Shown: piece by piece, positions 56,018 through 64,000 of the stretch
Position numbering within the stretch: position 1 is the first letter of the stretch
How the letters are laid out: each line of letters starts with the position of its first letter
DNA from: Bacteroidales bacterium
GTDB taxonomy: Bacteria; Bacteroidota; Bacteroidia; Bacteroidales; UBA932
Direction of reading: 5' to 3'
Assembly: GCA_012798805.1 (NCBI GenBank)
Contig: JAAZMM010000004.1
Location: 1 to 64,000, forward strand
Length of the DNA: 64,000 nucleotides
The notes under the pieces: generated by a model
What the model saw: only the letters and a program-made list of their open reading frames with translations
Database searches by the model: none
What the model was told of the DNA's origin: nothing
Translations under genes and position numbers: made by a program

Positions 56018-57856
56018 CTATTCTTTATCTATAAACTCTCTAAACCACAATTCCAGATGAATCCACTTCCATATATCTTTAGAGATGTTTATTTCTTTTT
56101 TTAAATGCTTTGAATATAAGTTTAGTGCCTTTTGTGGATTAATAATTCTCCTATTACGGAAGGATTCTGAATTCAATATGTCACTTATGAGGGTTTGGAA
56201 TTCTGGAGTTCTAAACCATTGGTCTTGGGGTGTTTCAAATCCTATTTTGTCTCTTCGTTTTCGAATTTGTTCGGGCAAAAGTCCTTTCATTGCTTGTCTA
56301 AGTATATACTTAGTTTCGCCATTTCTAATTTTATATTCTGAAGGTGTTGATAAAGTATATTCCACGAGACGGTAATCTAAAAATGGTGTTCGAGACTCCA
56401 AAGAGAAAGCCATTGAGTTTCGATCGCTCCATTTTAATAAGTGTTCTAATTTGTATTCAAAATGATTAATTAAAGACTCATTTAAATTTCTAGAGCCATA
56501 TAATTCACTAATAATTGTTGTTTTTCTTGATGAAGTTACTCTTTTAACAAAATCATTATATAAGTAAGACTTTCCAAAAACACTGACTTCGTTTTTAAGA
56601 AAAGAAGGCAACAAAAAATATAGTAAGAATTTTAATCCATTTAAAGATTTATGTTTTTTCCAGTATTGTGATATTTCTTTAAAAAGTCGTCTGAATTTAG
56701 TTTGCCTTAAAAGTTCTTTGAAGTAAAAACCAAAAAAGTAATGATATCCGGCCAAAACCTCATCGGCACCTTGTCCATCAATGGTAACCCCAACATATTT
56801 TTTTGCTAAACTCATAATACAGTATTGAGCAAAAGGACTTGTAGATGGGATAGGTTCGGCATGAATTCGTATAAAGTGTTCCAAATTCGATAAAAGCAAT
56901 GTGGCATTCGGAGTTATAAAGTACATATTTTTCAACTCCCCTTTATATAAGTTTATAAAATCTGACTCATCGCCATATTCCCCTTTGTTATAAACCGCCG
57001 AAAAAGTAGGTATTTCGTTATTGTTTAATTCTTTAGAAATTATAGATGCTATGGTTGAAGAATCCAATCCACCACTTAAGCAGACACCAACAGGCACATC
57101 GCCTCTTAATCTTATTTTAACAGCATCTACTAATAATTGTTTGTATTTTTTTGAGTCGCCATCACAATTCTTAATTTTATCAGCAACATTATACCATCTG
57201 TTAATAACTAATTGATTGTCTTCGATTTCAAAATAGTGCCCATGTTGGAGCTTTTTAATTTCTTCAAAAAACGTATTTTCAGTTTGGTCTGTCCTGTTAT
57301 GGAGCAGATATTCATATATTACTAGTTCGTTTGGTTTAGTGTCCTGATCAAATACTTCTAAAATTGGAGGTATTTCTGATGCGAAAATAAATTGTTCTTT
57401 ATTATGAAAATAATAGAAAGGTTTTACGCCAAATCTGTCTCTTGCACCAAATACAGTATTATTTTTCTTGTTTAAAATAACAAAAGCGAATACACCATTT
57501 AACCTATCTAAACACTCTTTGCCGTATTCTATATACATATTTAAAAGCACTTCAGTGTCTGAATTGGTTTTAAACTCAGTGCCTTTCGTAATTAATTCTT
57601 CTCTTAATTCAACATAATTATAAATAATACCATTATAGACAATCACATAATCCCTTGTTTCATCAACCATAGGCTGCTGATCCAGTTCACTTGACTCTGT
57701 GGTAGCTAATCTCACAAATCCGAGGGCAACAGACTTGTCTGAAAACACTCCATTATCATCCGGGCAACGATGTTTTTGTTTTTGCATCATACGAATCACC
57801 TTGCCTTTCTCTGGTGAAATACCATCGAACTTTATTATTCCACAAATTCCACTCAT
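56018..57856 (-). CDS. asnB: Asparagine synthase (glutamine-hydrolysing)-like amidotransferase
   Basis: MSGICGIIKFDG; SGGLDSSTIASII; DGQGADEVLAGYHYFF; only minus-strand gene in the locus. Confidence 0.88.
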   Translation of the reverse strand: MSGICGIIKFDGISPEKGKVIRMMQKQKHRCPDDNGVFSDKSVALGFVRLATTESSELDQQPMVDETRDYVIVYNGIIYNYVELREELITKGTEFKTNSDTEVLLNMYIEYGKECLDRLNGVFAFVILNKKNNTVFGARDRFGVKPFYYFHNKEQFIFASEIPPILEVFDQDTKPNELVIYEYLLHNRTDQTENTFFEEIKKLQHGHYFEIEDNQLVINRWYNVADKIKNCDGDSKKYKQLLVDAVKIRLRGDVPVGVCLSGGLDSSTIASIISKELNNNEIPTFSAVYNKGEYGDESDFINLYKGELKNMYFITPNATLLLSNLEHFIRIHAEPIPSTSPFAQYCIMSLAKKYVGVTIDGQGADEVLAGYHYFFGFYFKELLRQTKFRRLFKEISQYWKKHKSLNGLKFLLYFLLPSFLKNEVSVFGKSYLYNDFVKRVTSSRKTTIISELYGSRNLNESLINHFEYKLEHLLKWSDRNSMAFSLESRTPFLDYRLVEYTLSTPSEYKIRNGETKYILRQAMKGLLPEQIRKRRDKIGFETPQDQWFRTPEFQTLISDILNSESFRNRRIINPQKALNLYSKHLKKEINISKDIWKWIHLELWFREFIDKE

Positions 57857-58154
57857 TGCGTTCAAATTAAATCAACTTCCAGTTATTGTTTATTTAGGTA
57901 GAGCAAATCTACGATTTTTATTTATATAGAAGAATAATTCTTTTGTGCTATTTCATTAAAAAACAAATAAAAATAGTAAACTTGTAATTCAAATTAGTAT
58001 TCAATTAAAAAGCCAATAAAACAATATAGAAACTTATGTAAAATAAGATCATATAATTAAAGGAAACAATATAGGCATTTATAATAATTGTTGAGCATTG
58101 ATTGAATTATTAAATTCATTATAAAACACTTAGGTATCAATAGTAACTAATGAA

Positions 58155-59252
58155 ATGAAGCGTGTATTAATTTATATAGGACATCCTGCCCAATATCATT
58201 TTTTAAAGAATTCAATATGTATTTTAGAAGAAAATGGGTGCGATATTAAGGTGTTAATAAAAACTAAAGATATTCTTGAACAATTACTTAATGAAGATGA
58301 AATAGAATACACAAATATTCAACCTACACCACGAGGAAAAGCTCATTTCTCTATTCTTATTGCATCCATAAAACGCACTTTAGCTGTAATTAAAGAAGCC
58401 AAGCGTTTCAAAGCCGATATTTTAGTAGGAACAGATTCTTCTGTTGCTCAAGCAGCTTTTATTTTAAGAAGGCACTCTATTACGGTCCTTGAAGATGATT
58501 ATGATATTATTCGTAATCTTGCCAGACTAACATATCCTTTTACTTCGTGTATACTTGTTCCTGTAGAGTGTAAAACAGGACCATATACTAGGAAGAGAAT
58601 CTCATACAATGGATATATGAAGCTTGCCTATCTGCATCCAAACTATTTTACACCAGACGGGTCCGTAATTAGAAAATACGGGCTTCATAAAAAATATATA
58701 TTGATACGTTTAGCGCAATTGTCAGCTCATCACGATGTTAATATCAAGGGTTTAACTTATAAATCAGTGGAAGATATTATAACTCTGGCGGAAAATTTTG
58801 ATTATAGGGTATACATCACATCTGAGGCAGTGATAGCGGATGGGTTAAGTTCATATGAACTAAAGATACGATATAATGATATTCATCATGTTTTATCCCA
58901 TGCTAGCATTTTAATTTCAGATAGTCAGAGTATGTCTATGGAAGCGGCCATGTTGGGAGTCCCGTCTTTACGCTTTAGTGATTTTGCAGGTCGAATAAGT
59001 GTGTTGGAAGAACTTGAGCATAGTTATGGTTTAACATTTGGTATTTCTACAAATAATCCGACTAAACTCATAAATAAACTGGAAGAGTTATTATCCATAT
59101 CTAATTTAAAAGATGACTTTATATTTCGTCGTCAGAAAATGCTGGCAGATAAAATAGATGTAACTGCTTTTCTGACTTGGTTTATTGATAACTATCCAGA
59201 AAGCAAAAAGATAATGAAAAAGAATCCTGCTTATCAATCTAGATTCATGTAA
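58155..59252 (+). CDS. DUF354-like glycosyltransferase-fold protein
   Basis: IYIGHPAQYHFLKNSICILEENGCDIKVLIKTKD; SDSQSMSMEAAMLGVPSLRFSDF. Confidence 0.75.
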   Translation: MKRVLIYIGHPAQYHFLKNSICILEENGCDIKVLIKTKDILEQLLNEDEIEYTNIQPTPRGKAHFSILIASIKRTLAVIKEAKRFKADILVGTDSSVAQAAFILRRHSITVLEDDYDIIRNLARLTYPFTSCILVPVECKTGPYTRKRISYNGYMKLAYLHPNYFTPDGSVIRKYGLHKKYILIRLAQLSAHHDVNIKGLTYKSVEDIITLAENFDYRVYITSEAVIADGLSSYELKIRYNDIHHVLSHASILISDSQSMSMEAAMLGVPSLRFSDFAGRISVLEELEHSYGLTFGISTNNPTKLINKLEELLSISNLKDDFIFRRQKMLADKIDVTAFLTWFIDNYPESKKIMKKNPAYQSRFM

Positions 59253-59310
59253 TGATGTGATATTATTGCTAACCATACATCTACTATAATTGAATTAATT
59301 TTGGATTATC

Positions 59311-59382
59311 ATGGATAAAAGAGTTACTTTTGCTGAACTTTTAAAACATTATAAAAATAATTCTTCCCGGAAGAAAAAATGA
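59311..59382 (+). CDS. Putative 23-aa micro-ORF MDKRVTFAELLKHYKNNSSRKKK
   Basis: ATG...TGA with ATGA overlap to the downstream epimerase start; no homology judged. Confidence 0.3.
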   Translation: MDKRVTFAELLKHYKNNSSRKKK

Positions 59383-60521
59383 TAAAGATACTTACAGTTG
59401 TAGGTGCTCGACCTCAGATTATAAAAGCGGCGGCTCTTTCAAGAGCAATAAGAGATGATTTTTCCGATAGGATTGAGGAAAAAATACTGCATACAGGCCA
59501 ACATTATGATGCCGCTATGTCGAAGGTCTTTTTTGACGAGTTAAAAATTCCGATGCCGGACCATAATTTAGGTGTCGGCTCCGGTAAGCATGGAGAACAG
59601 ACAGCAAAAATGATTTCCGGGATAGAAGATCTAATATTATCGGAGCATTTTGACGGAGTTGTGCTCTATGGCGATACCAATTCCACACTTGCAGGGGCGG
59701 TGGCAGCTGTTAAGCAACATATTCCAATTTTTCATATCGAAGCGGGGTTAAGGTCATTTAACATGGCTATGCCCGAGGAGGTTAATCGAATAGCTTGTGA
59801 CCAGATGTCTTCAATTCTTTTTGCTCCAACGCAAACAGCTATTGAAAACTTGCGTAAAGAGGGTTTTATGGATATTGATGTTCGTTTTAAAAACGGTAAA
59901 CATCGTCAGATATTCAATAGCGGGGATGTTATGTATGATAACAGTCTCTATTTTGCTGAGTTTTCTGGGCGGACAAAAATCTTGGAATCCAATTCGCTTC
60001 AAGCAAACAACTATATCTTAGCCACAATACATAGAGATAACAACACAGACAACCCTTATCGTTTAGAATCAATATTCAGGGCATTGTTACATATCAGTGA
60101 CGAGTATAAGATTGATATCATCCTCCCTTTACATCCCCGTACATCTAAACTTATGCCTAAAAATCTCAGTCCGGAATTATACGATAAAATAAAACACTCA
60201 TCATATATAAAATTAGTTGAGCCTGTTTCGTTTTTAGAAATGATAGAGCTGGAAAAAAACGCCAAACTTGTGATGACAGATAGTGGTGGGGTGCAGAAAG
60301 AGGCATTTTTCTTCGAGAAACCTTGTGTAATATTGAGACCTGAAACGGAATGGGTGGAAATACTAGAACATGCTGCCGGATTAATTGTGGATGCTGATTT
60401 TGATAGAATAGTAGATGGATATAGAGATCTCTCTACAAAACAGGTAACCTTCCCGCCGCTGTTTGGTGATGGAAAAGCTGCGTATTTTATTCTAGAAAAG
60501 ATAATTGATTATTTGGAATAA
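59379..60521 (+). CDS. wbpI: Non-hydrolysing UDP-HexNAc(A) 2-epimerase, WbpI-like
   Basis: VVGARPQIIKAAALSRAI; HIEAGLRSFN; MTDSGGVQKEAFFFEKPCVILRPETEWVEI. Confidence 0.85.
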   Translation: MIKILTVVGARPQIIKAAALSRAIRDDFSDRIEEKILHTGQHYDAAMSKVFFDELKIPMPDHNLGVGSGKHGEQTAKMISGIEDLILSEHFDGVVLYGDTNSTLAGAVAAVKQHIPIFHIEAGLRSFNMAMPEEVNRIACDQMSSILFAPTQTAIENLRKEGFMDIDVRFKNGKHRQIFNSGDVMYDNSLYFAEFSGRTKILESNSLQANNYILATIHRDNNTDNPYRLESIFRALLHISDEYKIDIILPLHPRTSKLMPKNLSPELYDKIKHSSYIKLVEPVSFLEMIELEKNAKLVMTDSGGVQKEAFFFEKPCVILRPETEWVEILEHAAGLIVDADFDRIVDGYRDLSTKQVTFPPLFGDGKAAYFILEKIIDYLE

Positions 60522-60536
60522 ATCATTATAAGTAAG

Positions 60537-60544
60537 TATATTTG
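60537..60544 (+). promoter_or_regulatory. Candidate -7 element (TATATTTG, followed by C) for wza-wzc, with TTG at 60513-60515
   Basis: TTG-N21-TAnnTTTG arrangement upstream of wza. Confidence 0.5.
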
Positions 60545-60546
60545 CA

Positions 60547-60580
60547 CCTTGTAGTAACATTACCCTTGTAGTAACATTAC
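60547..60580 (+). repeat. Two exact tandem copies of CCTTGTAGTAACATTAC (17 bp)
   Basis: 60547-60563 and 60564-60580; followed by AACATT-ACC-AATGTT dyad at 60573-60587. Confidence 0.95.
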
Positions 60581-60613
60581 CAATGTTTTGAAATCATATA
60601 AAAATAAACAATA

Positions 60614-61423
60614 ATGAATAAAACAATCAGACATCTCGGATATATAGCTTTGCTGCTGCTTTTGTTAAGCGGTTGTGCATCACAAAAAAATATTACCTAT
60701 ATGCAAGATGTAAAGAGAGATTACCGTCAACAAATAGCACAAGATTATGATGTTCGCATAAATAGTGATGATCTAATCTCCATTATGGTAAACAGTAAAG
60801 ATCCGGAGCTTGTGCAGATGTTTAACCTGCCGATGGTAAGCTATCAGTATACCGCTACCGGATATGTTGGAGGACAACAACGTATGTTGGGCTATTTGGT
60901 GGATAAAAATGGAAACATCAACTTTCCTCAGTTAGGTGCGGTTAATGTACGAGGTTTGACTCGTTTCGAGCTTTCGGAGCTGATTAGCAGAGAGCTAAAA
61001 GAAAAGGGATTGGTCAATGATGCCGTGGTAACGGTACAGTTTCTTAATTTTAAAGTATCGGTAATGGGTGAAGTGGTTCGTCCCGGTACATTCGATGTGG
61101 ATAGCGACCGTATTACTATATTGGATGCACTAAGCCTTGCAGGCGACCTGACCATCTATGGGCGAAGAGATAACGTGAAAGTAATCAGAGAGGAGAATGG
61201 GGAACGTACTGTGGCTTTAGTGGATCTGCGTAGCAAAAATCTGATGAATTCGCCCTACTACTATCTTAAACAGAACGATATTGTCTATGTGGAGCCTAAT
61301 AAGGCGCGTGCCGGGCAACGCGAAATAAACCAAAATCGTTCAGTTGGTACATTTGCCTCAATCATTTCAGTATTGACTTCGCTTGCATCATTATTGGTTG
61401 TAATTTTCAATAGAAATATATAA
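60614..61423 (+). CDS. wza: Polysaccharide export outer-membrane lipoprotein (Wza-type)
   Basis: LLLLSGCASQKNITYMQD lipobox; SLBB-like VSVMGEVVRPGTFDVDSDRITILDALSLAGDLTIYGRRDNV. Confidence 0.93.
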   Translation: MNKTIRHLGYIALLLLLLSGCASQKNITYMQDVKRDYRQQIAQDYDVRINSDDLISIMVNSKDPELVQMFNLPMVSYQYTATGYVGGQQRMLGYLVDKNGNINFPQLGAVNVRGLTRFELSELISRELKEKGLVNDAVVTVQFLNFKVSVMGEVVRPGTFDVDSDRITILDALSLAGDLTIYGRRDNVKVIREENGERTVALVDLRSKNLMNSPYYYLKQNDIVYVEPNKARAGQREINQNRSVGTFASIISVLTSLASLLVVIFNRNI

Positions 61424-61428
61424 AAGCT

Positions 61429-63864
61429 ATGAGTAAAAGAGATATTTACGACGAGATGGATTTTGTCTCTCTGAATGATAGATCTGATCGTGAGGGCAGC
61501 TCGTTAGCCAAACTATTTAGTACGGTGCTGTTTCATAGAAAATGGTTTATTTTATCGGTTTTGATATGCGGATTGATAGGATTTCTCTACGTACGCAGTA
61601 CTCCTAAGACTTTCCGAAGGACGGCTACGGTATTGGTGCAAGATGATAGAAGAGGCGGTGTAATGAGTGAGTCTGCCGCTTTTGAAGACCTCTTTTTCTC
61701 AGCGAGAGCCTCAGTTGATAATGAGATCGGAGTTTTTAAAAGCAAACGGCTGATGTATGATGTAGCCAAACAGTTGCGACTGGATGTAAGCTACAAGATA
61801 CGGGATGGTCTGCGTGATCGTGAACTTTATAGCAGTACTCCGATAATAGTGGACTTCACAGATATAGACCCATTGCAAAGTATAAGTATGACTGCCACCC
61901 TTTTGGAAAATAGGCAAGTAGAGCTACAGGAGTTCCAATGGGGAAAAGAAGAAAGCAATCTGGTTAAGGTGCTACAGCCAGGCGATACTTTACGTACCCC
62001 TGTAGGTGATATAATTGTGACTATAGCCCCGCTAATAGAGAGAGATTATATAGGTAAGCCCGTTCAGATAAGCAAAAGGAGCCTGAAAGCTGTATCAGAT
62101 AGCTATAATGCGCGGCTAAAAGTAGATGTAGATAACAAAATGTCATCTATCATCAATTTGACTTTGGAAGATGTGAATATCAAGCGTGCTGAGGATGTGA
62201 TAAACACTCTGATAGAGGTTTACAAAAATGATGCTATTCTAGATAAAAATCAGGTACTGGAGTCAACGGCAAATTTTATCAGAGAGCGATTGATCATTAT
62301 AGAAGCTGAACTGTCGGATGTGGATTCGAAGATTGAGCAGTATAAAAGAGATCATCAACTTACCGATATCCGTTCGGAGAGTGCCCTCTATCTGCAAAGC
62401 AGCGGCAGATTGGATACTGAAGTATTGAGTCTGGAAAATCAACTGGATATGGCTGAGTTTATGAAAGTTTATCTTCAGGATAACTCCAAACTTTCAGACC
62501 CGATCCCTGCCAGTATAGGTATTTCCGATTCCGGTATTCAAAACCAGATTTCTGAATATAACTCGCTTCTTGCTCAACGCAACAAATTGTTGGCAAATAG
62601 TAGCGAAAACAACCCTCTGGTAAGGGAGATGGATAATACCTTGGCTGCGACACGCTTTTCTATCTCCAAAGCTGTAGATAATCTGATAGCCGGATTGAAG
62701 ATACAGATTGAAAATATGCGACAAAAAGAGATAAGCACGAGGGGAAAAATCTCCACTGTGCCTATGCAGCATAAATATATTACCAGTATTGAACGTCAGC
62801 AAAAAATAAAGGAAGAGCTCTATCTCTATCTGTTGAATAAAAAGGAGGAGAACGAGCTACAAGCTACCATAATGGCAAGTAACTGCCGTATTATCGACCC
62901 TGCCGACGGGTTAAATTCGCCCGTATCCCCAAATAAAGTCAGAGTAGTATTAATTAGCTTTATTATTGGTCTCTTAATTCCCGGCTTGTGGCTGTACATA
63001 CGTTCGTTGCTCAATACTGCCGTATATACCAAGAAAGAGCTGAAAGAGGCACTTACTGTTCCATTTTTGGGTGAAATCCCATTGGTTAAAACCAAATCTA
63101 AAGAGTTGATTGTGGTTGAAGAGAATAGTACCGAGCCTATCTGTGAAGCTTTAAAGATTGTACATTCCAACCTTGAGTTTATGGATACTGAGCATAAAGG
63201 GGGAGGAAAGGTTATTATGGTGACATCTGTTAACCAGGATGCGGGTAAAACCTTCATAACTGCTAATCTCGGTATGAGTATGGCTACGGTAAAGGAAAAA
63301 GTTGTGGTTATCGATTTGGACTTAAGAAAGGGTACTCTGACAAAAAGGTTGGGTATAGGCACAAAACAACCGGGAGTCTCCAACTATCTGGCCGGAATGG
63401 AGGATAATATTTTTGACTCAATTCATCCTTATAAAGAAAGTAGTCTGTTGGATATTGTTCCCTGTGGTACAATACCTCCTAATCCGGCAGACCTATTGAA
63501 GAGCGACAGATTGGATAAGTTGATAGCCGAACTTAGAACCAAATATGATTATGTTTTGCTTGATACCCCTCCGTTTGGCGTAGTGGTGGACGTACAATTG
63601 TGTGCACGTGTGGCCGATCAGACCATATATGTGGTGCGTTCGGGTATGCTCGACAAACGTGTCTTGCCTGAGATACAAGAATTGTATAACTCCGGTAAGA
63701 TGAATAATATGAGTATCCTGTTAAACGGTATCGACATTAAGAAAATAGCCTCCTATGGCACCTATGGCTATGGTTACGGTTATGGCCGTAAATATGGCTA
63801 TGGTTATGGCTACGGCTATGCCGGCTATGGCTACAGCTACACGCAAGACAAGAAGAGGAAGTAG
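61429..63864 (+). CDS. wzc: Polysaccharide co-polymerase/BY-kinase (Wzc-type) with Tyr/Gly-rich tail
   Basis: Wzz domain; Walker A-like VNQDAGKTFITANLG, VVVIDLDLRKGTL, YVLLDTPPFG; YGYGYGYGRKYGYGYGYGYAGYGYSY tail. Confidence 0.95.
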   Translation: MSKRDIYDEMDFVSLNDRSDREGSSLAKLFSTVLFHRKWFILSVLICGLIGFLYVRSTPKTFRRTATVLVQDDRRGGVMSESAAFEDLFFSARASVDNEIGVFKSKRLMYDVAKQLRLDVSYKIRDGLRDRELYSSTPIIVDFTDIDPLQSISMTATLLENRQVELQEFQWGKEESNLVKVLQPGDTLRTPVGDIIVTIAPLIERDYIGKPVQISKRSLKAVSDSYNARLKVDVDNKMSSIINLTLEDVNIKRAEDVINTLIEVYKNDAILDKNQVLESTANFIRERLIIIEAELSDVDSKIEQYKRDHQLTDIRSESALYLQSSGRLDTEVLSLENQLDMAEFMKVYLQDNSKLSDPIPASIGISDSGIQNQISEYNSLLAQRNKLLANSSENNPLVREMDNTLAATRFSISKAVDNLIAGLKIQIENMRQKEISTRGKISTVPMQHKYITSIERQQKIKEELYLYLLNKKEENELQATIMASNCRIIDPADGLNSPVSPNKVRVVLISFIIGLLIPGLWLYIRSLLNTAVYTKKELKEALTVPFLGEIPLVKTKSKELIVVEENSTEPICEALKIVHSNLEFMDTEHKGGGKVIMVTSVNQDAGKTFITANLGMSMATVKEKVVVIDLDLRKGTLTKRLGIGTKQPGVSNYLAGMEDNIFDSIHPYKESSLLDIVPCGTIPPNPADLLKSDRLDKLIAELRTKYDYVLLDTPPFGVVVDVQLCARVADQTIYVVRSGMLDKRVLPEIQELYNSGKMNNMSILLNGIDIKKIASYGTYGYGYGYGRKYGYGYGYGYAGYGYSYTQDKKRK
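63754..63840 (+). repeat. In-frame degenerate hexamer repeat (TATGGC/TACGGT) coding for the Wzc Tyr-Gly tail
   Basis: Read directly from the DNA. Confidence 0.9.
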
Positions 63865-63882
63865 TTTGGAGTTCTGAGTAAA
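63862..63882 (+). repeat. Short heptamer array (G): TAGTTTG GAGTTCT GAGTAAA
   Basis: Begins with the wzc stop codon TAG. Confidence 0.7.
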
Positions 63883-63920
63883 AAATTGGAAATAACGAAA
63901 GTTGTTTCCAATTTTTTTTT
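63881..63920 (+). terminator. Rho-independent terminator: AAAAATTGGAAATAAC-GAAA-GTTGTTTCCAATTTTT plus T run
   Basis: 16-bp stem with one T-G wobble, GNRA-type GAAA tetraloop, poly-T. Confidence 0.92.
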
Positions 63921-64000
63921 ATCTAAAAAAACATCGACATTTATTTGTTCTGTATATTTATTTACTTCGTTGCTCAAAGATATGTTTTAATTGTTTGTAT

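Overview
The window looks like a chromosomal segment from a Bacteroidales/Bacteroidetes bacterium. This is inferred from protein families, TAnnTTTG-like promoter elements and gene content; no rRNA was seen. The left part (about 1-37.5 kb) is mostly housekeeping: purL, folC, an M19 dipeptidase, an AtoE-type permease, a SulP permease, cysteate synthase, a five-gene heterodisulfide-reductase-like (Hdr) operon, carAB, a C69 peptidase, ispG, a RelA/SpoT protein, hydG, a YihY protein, ligA, a PPi-type PFK and a GH13 enzyme. The right part (about 37.7-63.9 kb) is a surface-polysaccharide locus with a wbpA/B/D/E(+I)-type diacetamido-uronate pathway, a sugar-phosphate transferase, Wzx, a Wzy-like protein, glycosyltransferases, an AsnB-like amidotransferase, and Wza and Wzc. 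The least explained signal is a family of degenerate tandem heptamer arrays. They occur at several intergenic sites, keep 7-nt register while mixing unrelated-looking words (GAGTTMT, GTAGTRT, GGGTTGC, GGGGAGT), and often supply the stop codons and last residues of flanking genes. One contains a canonical G-quadruplex motif. A second notable item is the C1-B1-A-C2-(membrane B2/DE) Hdr operon next to cysteate synthase. I saw no CRISPR arrays, transposases, tRNAs or rRNAs. All calls come from reading the sequence; no searches were run.
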